Source: Polysphondylium violaceum
Taxonomy: Eukaryota; Evosea; Eumycetozoa; Dictyosteliales; Dictyosteliaceae
Assembly (NCBI GenBank): GCA_000277445.1
Contig: AJWJ01000176.1
Span: forward strand, 1-41,260
Length of the DNA: 41,260 bases
Direction: 5' to 3'
Made by a program: the position numbers and the translations under genes. Below, in pieces: positions 22,428 to 33,269 of the stretch. The notes under the pieces are model-generated. The model was not told where the DNA came from. It saw only the letters and a list, made by a program, of their open reading frames with translations, and did not search any database. Numbering within the stretch: the first letter of the stretch is position 1; the number at the start of each line of letters is the position of its first letter.

Positions 22428-22890
22428 TTAATTAAATTTAGGATGTAGTTCTTGATCGACTTTTAAAATTAAATTTGACTCATATTTTGGAATTGTAATT
22501 GTTAAAATTCCATCTGTTAAGTTTACTTTTGGCACACCAACTTGATTTTTAAATTGAATAACCTTTTTTAAATCACCACACCATCTTTGACCAAAGATAA
22601 AGTTTTGTCTATCACAAGGTCTTTCAACAATGATCTCTATTTTTGATTGTTCATGTTTGACTGATATACTTTTTGATACTATTCCTGGTGCATCTTTGTG
22701 TGTGCGTGTTTTTTTTTTGACAAAAGAGATAAAATCATTCATATAACTACATATTAATATCCACAGGACATCACGAAATAAGAAAAGAACACCTACCCAT
22801 AATCATAATAAGATTACCATCTTTTTCATAGGCATCCAATGGCAATAAACCAATGGGCATACTTGATTTAAATAGGTCTCTTGATAACAT
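22428..22890 (-). CDS. Small heat-shock (Hsp20/alpha-crystallin) family protein, 119 aa
   Basis: Exons 22890-22797 and 22693-22428. The intron (22694-22796, 103 nt) was chosen because GTAGGT...CACAAAG joins G + AT to give MDAPGI, the usual start of the alpha-crystallin beta-sandwich (D-x-P-G). The alternative acceptor TAG near 22753 would insert a basic stretch and needs a poor donor. Visible blocks are LLPLDAYEKDGNLIMIMDAP, SKIEIIVE and DGILTITIPK. It is short for an sHSP, with a small N-terminal arm and a C-terminal extension lacking a clear I-x-I. Such proteins hold unfolding proteins. Confidence 0.7.
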
Positions 22891-23617
22891 TTTGTTGTAT
22901 TTATTAGATTGAAAAAAATTAAAAAATAAAAAAAAAAAAAAAAAAAAAAAAAACAAATCTCAACTAAAAGATAAATTATCTCAGAGTTCTATTATCTCAT
23001 AGAATACAAAGAGAATATCTAATTCCAAAATAGAATATCTGTTCTTATGTCTTTGAATATATTAGGTTTACTTTTACTTTTATTTTTCCTCTTGCTTCAT
23101 AATCATAGTATAAAAAAAATACCTTCTTTGTATATACAAACCAAAATAAACATACTACACTTTTTTTCATTCTCACACACACTGCCAATTTGGGGAAAAG
23201 TCGAGTGGTAAATTAGATTTTTACAAAATAAAAGGTTTAAAAATTTCATTGTGAATATTTTTAACACACACATTTACTTTTCTTTAAAAAGATAATTTCC
23301 AAACTAATCAAACATCTACTTTAATCATATGTGGATTGCGATAATTTTATTTTTATGTTTTTTTTTTTTTAATTTTTCTAATGTGTTGTGGTATGTGTTG
23401 GAGTAGAGATAATACCAACACCACACTAACCACACTTGGCTATAATAATCAAAAAAGTAAAGTAAAACTAAGGAAATTTTCGGAAAAGGTAAATTTTAAA
23501 TTTAATTAAAATAAATTTATTAAATTCTATTAAACTCCAACACCTATTTAAACCAAACTAAAATCAACATTTTAATCATTCAATCAAAAACAACAACAAC
23601 AACAACAACTACAAAAA
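22891..23617. promoter_or_regulatory. Long divergent promoter with CA/GT-rich elements
   Basis: The 727-bp gap has a 26-A run (22928-22953) next to the sHSP gene. On the surface-protein side it has CACACACA at 23175-23182, ACACACAC near 23265, and a dense cluster at 23382-23436 where GTGTTGG (23395-23401) faces CCAACAC (23415-23421), followed by ACCACACTAACCACAC. The leader has a CAACAAC repeat immediately before AAAAAATG. CA/GT-rich blocks like these recall GBF/CAE elements of cAMP-induced Dictyostelium genes. Confidence 0.5.
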
Positions 23618-24457
23618 ATGAAAATTTTATCATTACTTGCCTTTATTTTACTAGTAAATTGTTTTTACTTTGCTTCTGCAAACTCTGGTATTACTTCACC
23701 AAGTCCTAGATTCCCATGTTCAGAATCTGATAAATCTGGCTGTTCCGTTACTAAATCTTGTGCTGAAACCAATGCAAATGAAGCTACTAGATTCCTTTAC
23801 AACTATAATCAATCCCACACTTTTTCTGTTTTCCAATCTGTTCCATACTCCAATCCATCTCAATCAAACACCTATGCCATTGAATTATTCATCAATGTAG
23901 ATGGATACGAAAAGTTCCTCCATAGTATTAGTGAAAATGAAATCCAAAATGGTACCGGTTCCTTCTCATTTGATATCCCATCTCTCCAAGACAACTTAAA
24001 GAACTGTGATTTCTCCAAACCAGTTCCAGGTTACTTCCAACTCACCTTTGATGCTCGTTATGGTGGTGGTCAAGTTTACTATTCATGTGTCGATATCTTC
24101 TTTTACAATAAAGATACTCTCCCAACCACCGAACAACCATCAACTCTTCCAGGTAGCTTAGATTCTGATGACTCTACTTACGATCCATCTACCCTCCCAG
24201 GTCAAATCACTGAAAAGCCATCAACCCTCCCAGGCCAAATCACTGAAAAGCCATCAACTCTCCCAGGTGCCATTAGTTCTGAATCTGGTGAAAAGCCAAC
24301 TATCACCCCAACTGAAACCCCATCCACTAAACCAATTGGCGGTAGTTCTGAAACCAAAGCTCCAGCTCTTGCAGCTGAAAACAATGGTGCCTCTCCACTT
24401 AATTCAAACTTTTATGTCGTTATTGGAATTGCTATTCTTTCTTTCTTACTCATTTAA
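23618..24457 (+). CDS. Cell-surface glycoprotein, probably GPI-anchored, 279 aa
   Basis: Signal peptide at 1-21 (MKILSLLAFILLVNCFYFAS). The ectodomain (about 22-170) has six or so Cys and N-glycosylation sites (NQS, NGT). A Pro/Thr/Ser stalk has repeats of the form PSTLPGQITEK (four PSTLPG units). The C-terminal Ser/Ala/Asn segment and hydrophobic tail (FYVVIGIAILSFLLI, nothing after it) form a GPI-addition signal. Codon use is shifted to C-ending codons (ATC, ACC, CTC, TTC) unlike neighbours, suggesting strong expression. The ectodomain family is not identified. SPSPRFPC at the start and YYSCVDIFF at the end faintly recall the LPMO/chitin-binding-type beta-sandwich, but the N-terminal His is absent. 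Upstream CA/GT elements fit developmental regulation. Confidence 0.8.
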   Translation: MKILSLLAFILLVNCFYFASANSGITSPSPRFPCSESDKSGCSVTKSCAETNANEATRFLYNYNQSHTFSVFQSVPYSNPSQSNTYAIELFINVDGYEKFLHSISENEIQNGTGSFSFDIPSLQDNLKNCDFSKPVPGYFQLTFDARYGGGQVYYSCVDIFFYNKDTLPTTEQPSTLPGSLDSDDSTYDPSTLPGQITEKPSTLPGQITEKPSTLPGAISSESGEKPTITPTETPSTKPIGGSSETKAPALAAENNGASPLNSNFYVVIGIAILSFLLI

Positions 24458-24579
24458 AAAGAGTATTTTATAAAACATATCAACTATTAATAATAATAAC
24501 AAAAAAAAATATATATATCATTAAAATTAAATCAATAAAAGTTGTAACACCCTCTTTTTATATATAAAAAAGCAATTTA

Positions 24580-25968
24580 TTAATAATTAATATCAAATTC
24601 GTGTGATTGATTTTCAAAAGGATCGAATAAAGAATTGAAATAATCTATTGGTACAGAATCAATAGTTGGAAAAGACCAATTTGGTTTCGTTCTTTTTACC
24701 ATTGATTTTGTTACACCTTCATAAAGATCAGGTCTAATCGCCAATCTCGTACCAAGTCTAGTTTCCATTTCAAATACTTGTTCAATATCTAAATGAAGTG
24801 CTCTTTTTAAAGATTCAAAACAAACCAACAATGATAATGGACAAGAATTTAACAATTTCTCTATAGTTTTACTTCCCCACTCTGTGTTGTATTTGATTTT
24901 CTCCTCTTCTAATCTATTCATAATATCTTGAACTGATTTAGGATTATATCCAAAACATCTTTGAATTGAATCCTTATATTTTAAATATACCGATTCCATT
25001 TCCTTTCCTTCCAATGGCAATGTTTTTGAATATTTATTTAATATAAATCCAATTTGTCTATGATTTTCTACATTATCGTCTGTAGAAATCTCTTGCAAAA
25101 CTTGATCCAAAATATTTAAAGGTATATAATGTGAAGCTAATTTAGTAGAGATTAAATCTCTAGCACCAATTCTATCACCAGTTAAAGCTAGATATAATCC
25201 AAATGCACCTAATCTAGATAAAAAATAAGTCGTTCCAACATCTGGTAAAAACCCAACAACATTCTGTTTATTATCTATTATTAATACTTATCTGCTAATA
25301 GATATATTATTAATAATACATACCTCTGGCATTGCCCAAACTACATTTTCAGTTACAACTCTATAATTACTATGCACACTTAAGCCCACACCACCACCCA
25401 TAACAATACCATTTACAATTGTTATAATTGGTTTTGGAAATGTATGTATGATATAATCCATACAATATTCAGTTTTAACAAAGTGATTTAAAGAATCAAA
25501 ATGACCTTGATAGGATGCAAACTGTCTAATATCACCACCAGAACAAAATGCCCTAGATCCATCGATTGATTTGATTAAAACAACTTTAATACGATTATCA
25601 CCTTCAAATTTACGTAATATATTCTTTAAACTAGTCAACATTTCTATATCTAATGAATTCAAAGCCTTTGGTCTATTTAAAATAATCATTGCCACTCCAT
25701 TTCTATACTCTTGAACCAATATCTTTTCATCGTTACATATCGAATATGATTTATAAATGTAAACATTTGAATTATCTGTTGTTGCTGTTGTTGCTGTTGT
25801 TGCTGTTGTTGTTGTAGTAGTAGTAGTAGATTCTTTTGAATCTGATAATTCTGATAAAGTATTATTTATATTTAACTCATCATCATTATTATTATTAGTA
25901 TTACCACTATTATCTCTTGTCATTATATGACTTATAATATTGCTTAATCTAGTATTGGCAATCATCAT
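24580..25968 (-). CDS. 3-hydroxyisobutyryl-CoA hydrolase-like (crotonase fold), 442 aa
   Basis: Exons 25968-25324 and 25263-24580; phase-0 intron of 60 nt, the shortest regular one here apart from a 58-nt intron in the 33270 gene. The N-terminal 75 residues are Asn/Thr low complexity. The crotonase domain then follows: MIILNRPKALNSL, SRAFCSGGDIRQF (oxyanion hole), PIITIVNGIVMGGGVGLSV, then WAMPE|NVVGFLPDVGTT. There the catalytic Glu and the HIBCH-type PDVG motif flank the splice. The C-terminal LGTRLAIRPDLYEGV matches the family. HIBCH acts in valine degradation, usually in mitochondria; no clear targeting peptide or PTS1 is seen. It shares a promoter region with citrate synthase. Confidence 0.85.
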
Positions 25969-26354
25969 AAATGTGTGTTGAGATATTTATTATCAAGGCA
26001 CCCCCACCACAAGTATCCACAATAATTGAAAAAAGGGTAAAAATTTGTGATAAACTCTCTCTTATGTGATATGAAATAAAATTAGTGAAAAAGGAATTTT
26101 CTGTCGTCAAATGATTTAAAAGGGAAATTTTTGATGCACAAAAATGAAAAGAAAAAAAAAAATTTGCATTTTTTTTTTGCAAAATTTCAAACTCACCCCA
26201 CAACCCCACCCTTTTTCATTCTTTCTTTTTCATTTTTTTGTATTTTCTCTCTATTTAATTTATACCATTGTATTTTATCTCTTTCTTTTTTTTTTATCTT
26301 TTCTGTATAACACACCTTATTGAAAAAAACAAATATCAATAATAGTCTTACAAG
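25969..26354. promoter_or_regulatory. Divergent promoter HIBCH-like/citrate synthase with C-rich elements
   Basis: Two conspicuously C-rich islands lie in otherwise AT-rich DNA: CACCCCCACCAC at 25999-26010 and TCACCCCACAACCCCACCC at 26193-26211. They resemble CA-rich developmental elements (CAE/GBF type). A near-palindrome with AT flanks around T9 lies at about 26158-26187. Placement between two CoA-metabolism genes suggests shared control; this is inference. Confidence 0.5.
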
Positions 26355-28070
26355 ATGTCTCATTTGGATAGAATTAATGTTCTTGCCAGTCATCTTTCAA
26401 TAAATGATACTGCATCTGAGATCAATAATGATGATGATGAATTACAAGTAAACAATACTTCTGCTGCTCCTGCTGCAAAGTATGTATATTCATCTATATA
26501 TATCTCTTTATCGATTTACTAACTATAAAACTTTTTATAATAATAAATTAGAAAAGAAACCATTACCGTTCTTGATAATAGAACTGGCAAGAATTATGAT
26601 ATGAAAATTAAAAACGGATGTGTAAATGCTACATTATTTAAACAAGTATCTGAAACTAAAGATGATAATGGCTTAATGTATGTTTATTTATTTATAATTT
26701 ATTATTTATTCTATATCTATATTAACACCACTTTATATAACAAAATAATAGGATTTATGATCCAGGTTTTCAAAATACAGCAGTTGTAACTTCATATATT
26801 ACTTATATTGATGGTGATAAGGGTATTCTTAGATACAGAGGTTATCCAATTGAAGAATTAGCTGAAAGATCAAGTTTTCTCGAAGTTGCTTATCTTTTAA
26901 TCAATGGTAATTTACCAAACAAAACTCAATTAGATTCATGGAGTAACAAGATTATGACTCATACCTTTTTACATGAAAATCTTGTTGGTATGATGAAAAC
27001 CTTTAGATATGATGCTCATCCAATGGGTATGCTCATTAGTACTGTTGCTGCTTTAGGTACCTTTTATCCAGAAGCAAATCCAGCATTAGCAGTAAGTTAT
27101 TTATTAATTATATATATATATTTCTTTACTAACAAACATACGTATATATATTTAGGGTCAAGAAATATTTAAATCTGAAAGTGTCAGAAATAAACAAATT
27201 TATAGAATTGTTGGTAAATTACCAACTATTGCTGCATGTGCTTGGAGACATCGTATTGGTAGACCATACAATACACCAGTCAATCATCTTGGATACACTG
27301 AAAACTTTTTATATATGTTGGATAAATTATCAGAGAATGATTACAAACCAAATCCAGTATTGTGCAGAGCTCTTGAAATCTTGTTCATCTTACATGCAGA
27401 TCATGAATTAAATTGCTCAACTGCCGCAATGAGACACATTTCCTCATCTGGTACAGACCCATACACAAGTGTTGCCGGTGCTGCTGGTGCTCTCTATGGT
27501 CCATTACATGGTGGTGCCAATGAAGCCGTCCTTGATATGCTCTTGCAAATTGGTACCAAAGAAAACATTCCACAATTCATTGCTGATGTTAAATCTAAAA
27601 AGAAGAAACTCATGGGTTTCGGTCATAGAATCTACAAAAACTATGATCCAAGAGCCAAGATTATTCGTAGAGTAGCCTATGAAGTCTTTGAAAGTCTTGG
27701 AAAGGAACCATTGATTGAAGTAGCCACTGAATTGGAAAAACAAGCACTCTCTGATGAATACTTTGTCTCTAGAAAATTATATCCAAACGTTGATTTCTAC
27801 TCTGGTTTAATTTATAAAGCTATGGGTTTCCCAACTGATATGTTTCCAGTGTTATTCACCATTCCACGTGCTGTTGGTTGGCTTGCTCATTGGGTTGAAC
27901 ATCTTGAAGATCCTGAAACTAAAATCTATCGTCCAAGACAAGTGTACAAAGGTGAATGGTATAGAAACTATGTCCCAATTGAAGGTAGACCACCCGCCAA
28001 GGTTCGTTCTCAAGATTCTTATTCAAGTGCAACTACAAAGAGATATTCAAAACTTTCAAATAATCAATAA
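26355..28070 (+). CDS. cshA: Citrate synthase, peroxisomal (PTS2), 501 aa
   Basis: Four exons: 26355-26479, 26552-26677, 26752-27091 and 27156-28070; introns of 72, 74 and 64 nt, frame kept. The N-terminus [14 protein letters not shown] holds RINVLASHL at residues 6-14, a perfect PTS2 (R-I-x5-H-L), so the enzyme should enter peroxisomes. A short acidic/Ala linker follows. The citrate synthase body has [28 protein letters not shown] (catalytic His), [10 protein letters not shown] (second His), [14 protein letters not shown] and PNVDFYSGL (catalytic Asp). It condenses acetyl-CoA and oxaloacetate, here probably linked to fatty-acid oxidation or the glyoxylate cycle. The closest match in memory is D. 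discoideum CshA. Confidence 0.95.
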
Positions 28071-28369
28071 TCGTCGTATAATAATAATAATGGTGGGAGT
28101 GGGAGTGGGAGTAGAAGTAGTAAAAGTATTAGTTTTAATAATAAAAAAAAAGTTTCATAGTTATTATATATATATAATTTCAATTTCTTTCGTTTTTTTT
28201 TTTTTAAAAACCCCTCCAAAATTTTTTTAAATTGACAATATTCCGAGAAACTCGAAAGATAACTTTTTTTTCGTTTTTCATTCTTTTTTTTAGGCGCATC
28301 GCACCATTATAACATTTATATTTTTGTTGTCACAAGTATAAACACATAACAGCAGGTTCCATAACAACA
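28071..28369. other. Spacer between citrate synthase and SMARCAD1-like genes
   Basis: Contains G-rich GGGAGTGGGAGTGGGAG at 28093-28112 just after the citrate synthase stop, then T tracts near 28188-28204 and 28265-28292. It holds the 3' UTR of cshA and the promoter of the next gene. Confidence 0.5.
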
Positions 28370-30365
28370 ATGGGTGACGACGCATTAGCAATTCCCCAAA
28401 CTCTTCATTCAAAGAGACAATCGATACCTACATATAACTATAAAGCAGATGATGCTGTCATAAGTAGTGATGGTGATGGTGATAATCCTAGATCATATCA
28501 AAATACTAGTTATGATGATGAACATGCTTCTGACACTGACTATGAAGATGAAGACGACTCTGACTTTAATCCAGATTCAGATACTGATGCTGAAGATAAT
28601 ACTTTAAAAAAGAATAAAAACAATATAAAACAAACTAATGGTAATAATACAAAAGCATCATCAGCAAAAGAAACAAAGACAAGTACAACTAAAACTACAA
28701 AGGGTAATAGTACAAAGGTCAGTTCAGCCTCACCACCAAAAACAAAAGCCATAGCAAAAACAACTACAACAACTACACCTGCTACTAAAAATAATAACAA
28801 TACAAAAGGCAGTTTAATTTCGCCACCAAAGAATCAGGTCTCTGTAGGAAGACAAACTACAATCCCATTTCAAAAAATATCTAATAATAATCAAGCACAT
28901 GATATCGACACAACTAATTGGACATCAAAGAATGTATTAAAAACAGGTGATCAAGATACAAAGAATGGAGCAACAAACACTGCAGCAGATACAACAAAGT
29001 ATTTTAGTTTTACCAAAGTAAACTCAACTAAACGTTTATCATCCATGAGAGAAGACAGTAAAGTCCAACCAAAGCTTGATTTCTTTTCAAGTTTTTTATT
29101 CAAAACAGGTAACGATGTTAATTCTTCTCAAGATAAAGTAACCAAGCAATTAGATAATGAATTTGATAAACAACAGGATGAAGATGATGAGGATGTTAAG
29201 GTTAAAAAATCAAATTCAAAACCAAACTTAAAGAAAAATAATCGTATTGTTGAAGAAGATGATGATGAAAAAGAAGATGAAATAGTAATCGAAGATGATG
29301 AAGAAACAGAACCTGAAGATAATATAGTTGTAAATAAAAAGAGAAGAACAAAACAAAACTCACTTTTGGATACACCAACAAAGAATCCTGAACCTTTAAT
29401 TTTAGATAAGAAAAAGGGAAAGAAGTTGGCTCAAAAGTTTTATGATATGGAAAAAGAAGGAAAAGAAGAACAAGAAGAGGAAGATGATGAAAAAACAGAA
29501 GATGAAAAAGATACTAGTGTTATAATTGATCCAGAGACTATTAATATAGAAGACGATCAAGATACTGAAGAAGAAATAGATAAGCATCCTACAATTGATA
29601 AACTAATCACTGCTTGTGAATACTATTCAGAGAGAATGTTGCGTATTTTATCAGGTTTTGAAAATAAGGTAAGTCTACTAGGAATTTATATACATTTACT
29701 ATTATCTAATAATATTCATACTACTATTGCATTTATAGGATATAAAAAATACCAATGGTAAGAGTGAAATTGAAGGCCATACACTGATAAATCAACCAAC
29801 AATTATTAAAAACGAAATGAGAAACTATCAATTAATTGGTTTAAATTGGATGGCATTATTATATAAAGAAAAAATTAATGGAATTCTAGCTGATGAAAGT
29901 ATGTGTTTATATTCAATTTATGAAATAAGATTCATTATATATATATATTAATTTTCATACATATAAATTAATAGTGGGTTTAGGTAAAACTGTACAAACC
30001 ATTAGTTTGTTGGCCTATATTTATGAAAGTCTTGGTGATAAGGGTCCACATATTATCATTGTACCTGCAACAAGTTAGTATTTTTTTAAAAATTATAATA
30101 ATATTAACATAAAATCTAATATTAATTTATCAACAATTGTAGCTTTAAGTAATTGGGAAAGAGAATTAAATATGTGGTGTCCAAAATTAAAAATCTATAA
30201 ATATTATGGTACACTTAGAGAAAGAGAATTTCAAAGAGAAGAACTTAGATCATTTGAACCTGGTACAGATTTTAATGTTATTTTAACAACTTATAATTTA
30301 TTATTTTCAAATATTGATAGAGGGTAAGTTATTTTGATTTATTTATTTAATTTATAGAAATATAA

Positions 30366-30440
<75 letters not shown>

Positions 30441-31812
30441 TAGATTTTTAAAAAGATTTAATTATTCATATTTAATTTTGGATGAAGCACAAAATATTAA
30501 AAATAGTGATTCAAAGAGATATAAAAATATATTTAAAGTAGAATCACACCACAGACTATTATTGACAGGTACACCATTACAAAACAATCTATTTGAACTA
30601 TGGTCATTGCTAAACTTTTTAATGCCACATATTTTTGGTGCAAGCAAAAAAGATAATTCATTGTATTCACAGTTATTAAGCCATGATAAAGAAGAATCCA
30701 AAGATAAAGTACTCTTGAGAATGAAAAAGATTCTATCACCCTTTATTCTACGTCGATTAAAATCAACTGTATCTCAAGAACTTAAACCAAAAGTTGAAAT
30801 CATTGAATATTGTAAAATGCAACAAATTCAAAGTGATTTTTATCAAAAAGTCATTCAACAAACTAAAAAGGCTTGGACCGAAAGAGATGTAGCTCAAAGA
30901 GAAGTCACTAAAAAGAGAAAGAAAACAACTCTTCTTGCCAACAATGATGAAGATGAACTTATTGACCTTGATTCATTGGATAGTGGTGGTGGCACTGGAA
31001 AAGGTAAAACTGGTCAAGGATTAATGAGTAATATTTTAATGATGCTGAGAAAAGCAACCAATCATCCATTGCTTTGTAAACAAGGTTTCTATAATCAAGA
31101 TCAACTAAATGAAATTGCTAAAATTCTTCAAAAAGAATCCCAAGATTTCAAAGATTATAGTCTAGAGGAATTAAAAGAGATGTTAGACACTTGGTCAGAT
31201 TATGAAATCCATTGCACCGCAAGAGAGACACCATGTATTAAACAATTTAGTCTTAGAGATGAACAAATCACAGACACCTCTGCCAAGTGTGTCAAGTTGA
31301 AAGAAATTTTAGAAAAGGAAATCGATCAAAATGGCTCAAAGGTTTTGATTTTCTCCCAAATGACCAAACTATTGGATATCCTTCAAGAGATTCTAGTTAT
31401 ACAAAATAGAAACTTTATGAGATTAGATGGTACAACTCCTGTAGGCACCAGGCAATCAATTATCGATGATTTTACAAACTCGACAGAAACCAATATTTTC
31501 CTACTCTCAACCAATGCTGGTGGTCTTGGTATTAATTTAATTTGTGCCAATGTTGTCATCTTTTTCGACATGTCTTTTAATCCTCAAGTTGATCGTCAAG
31601 CTGAAGATCGTGCTCATCGTTTAGGTCAAAAGAAAGATGTTTTTGTTTATAAGCTAATCACTGAGGATAGTGTCGATAAAAATATTTTAGACTCCTCAAA
31701 TGAAAAAAAGAAATTAAATGACTCAATGTTAGAAGAAGGTACTTTTGATCAAGAATCCTCTAAATTGGAATCTAAAAAGATTTTACAAATCTTAGATCAT
31801 ATTTTTAAATAA
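28370..31812 (+). CDS. SNF2-family chromatin remodeller, SMARCAD1/Fun30-like, 1035 aa
   Basis: Five exons: 28370-29668, 29739-29898, 29975-30073, 30143-30323 and 30444-31812; introns of 70, 76, 69 and 120 nt, all in frame. The N-terminal 430 residues are acidic, Lys/Thr-rich and disordered. The helicase domain starts [21 protein letters not shown]-loop: DEMGLGKT (485-492). Box II: DEAQ (593-596). Then [33 protein letters not shown], and motif [14 protein letters not shown]. The order and the NGILADE/YNLLFSN blocks fit the SMARCAD1/Fun30/Etl1 branch, which slides nucleosomes at heterochromatin and DNA breaks. No CUE domain was recognised in the N-terminus. The Lys/Asp insert between domains is short. 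Confidence 0.9.
30367..30441 (+). repeat. AAT-rich array in SMARCAD1-like intron 4
   Basis: About 75 nt of AAT units with one interruption, ending directly at the acceptor ATATAG (30438-30443). Confidence 0.95.
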
Positions 31813-32032
31813 TATTATTATTTTGGTGATGATGATGATGATGATGATAATATAAATAATAGTTTCTTTTAATTCTTTTAAATAAATAAAAAGAATATTT
31901 ACTAGACCTTTTTTTGTGTGATTAAACTTTTTTGATTCATACAAAGAATACAATATACCTACACAAACAAAATAACTACCACCACTTTAAAGAGTTCCTA
32001 TTGTTTTAAAACAATTTATATGATTAAAACAT
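31813..32032. terminator. Convergent 3' flanks
   Basis: A (GAT)n run at 31827-31847 and AT-rich 3' UTR sequence between the SMARCAD1-like and PAAT-like stops. No other structure. Confidence 0.35.
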
Positions 32033-32919
32033 TTATTTATCCATTTCCATTTTATCTATCTTTTCCTCCAACTCATTCATTTTATCCATTAATTTGTCAA
32101 ATTTGTTATTTATCATTGTTTCTATTCTTTTTTCACTTTCACTCATCATATTTTTAATTAACATGATCATTTCTAAATTGTTATTATTACCATTATTGAG
32201 TTGATGACTTTGGGCTGCTGGTGATGGAGGCATAAAAAGATTGGGTGGTAATGGTGTTGATGTGGATACTTTTGGAAAATTAAATGCACTATTTAAACTT
32301 AAATTTTGTAAACCCATCATTGTAGAACTAATACCATGGTTCATTGCTTGTTGTGATATTGCTTGTTGAGGTTGAGGTTGAGTCTGGGGTTGGGTTTGAG
32401 ATTCATTTATAATTTGTGCATCTATAATCATCTTGAATATCTTTATTTTATTCTTTTGATAAAGAGAACAAAACTAGGAGTAAAGTATTTTATTATTAGT
32501 CTTACATTACTATTATTGTTTGGAATAAAAGCAAAGCTTACATTTATAGATATATTTTTAATAGGTATTGAAGATGGTGGGTTATACTCACTAGAATAAA
32601 TAGCATCCTCTAATAAACTAGATTTACAAGTCCCAATGTAATCACCATTGTTTACAAAAAACTCTTGAACTCTACTTTGTGATTCAATATAAATACTTGA
32701 TATTTTTAAAAGTGATTGAAAAGCAATATCAACTGTACATGAAGTAGATTGATCATCGGTAATAGATTCATCTTTATACAGTGATACACCATCATCACCA
32801 CAATTAAGATCTACACTATCATCGTCATTAATGAATAATATAAAACAATCTGATATCTTTTGATTCTCTAATTCTAATTTCCAATTACTCTTTATTTGAT
32901 ATCTATTATTATTAGACAT
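32033..32919 (-). CDS. PAAT (C10orf88)-like protein, 270 aa
   Basis: Exons 32919-32506 and 32431-32033. Intron 74 nt (GTAAGA...TTCAAG), phase 0. The N-terminal domain (1-138) looks like a beta-rich module: WKLELENQKISDCFILFIND, SCTVDIAFQSLLKISSIYIE, SRVQEFFVNNGDYIGTCKSS. This has the same order of blocks as the N-terminus of animal PAAT (protein associated with ABC transporters). Exon 2 has a Gln/Pro segment, then a helical C-terminus (EMIMLIKNMMSESEKRIETM) ending in a coiled coil. The family link is from remembered pattern and is moderate. If exon 2 were a separate gene it would begin at an ATG that is also the first base after the acceptor. Confidence 0.6.
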
Positions 32920-33269
32920 TGGATGTGCAATGAGACGATTAATGTTTACATATCGAGAATAACCTCATATTTTTTAGAAAAAAAAAAAAAAAATTCAACC
33001 CAGCTTTAACAATTTATCAGTTTTTTATTTTGAAAGCTTTTTGGTGGATAATTTAATTATGAATGGAATCATTAAAGTTCATTTATATTTATAATGTCAA
33101 AAAATACACTATTTCTTTTACAATACTGATGAGTTTGTATTGTTTTTCATTATTTCTTTTTTTTTCCCATTGTATGGGGTGAAATATAGAAATATATAGA
33201 TCATGATGAATTTTTAAAATTTATTAAACAAATCTTTAATTTTCATAGGTTAGAAATATTTCAAATTTC
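32920..33269. other. Spacer between two minus-strand genes
   Basis: AT-rich, with an A-run at 32980-32993 near the PAAT-like start and T-runs near 33158-33167. Nothing else recognised. Confidence 0.5.

Noticed and set aside
22743-22796. Short intron for the Hsp20-like gene ending at TAG near 22753
   Set aside because: It needs a weak GTGTTC donor and inserts a basic stretch before DAPG; the longer intron gives MDAPGI directly.
24168-24473. Frame-shifted Pro/Leu/Ser ORF in the surface protein
   Set aside because: A shadow caused by the PSTLPG repeat read in another frame.
27385-27743. ORFs opposite or shifted within citrate synthase
   Set aside because: They lie entirely inside a conserved exon and have no sensible composition.
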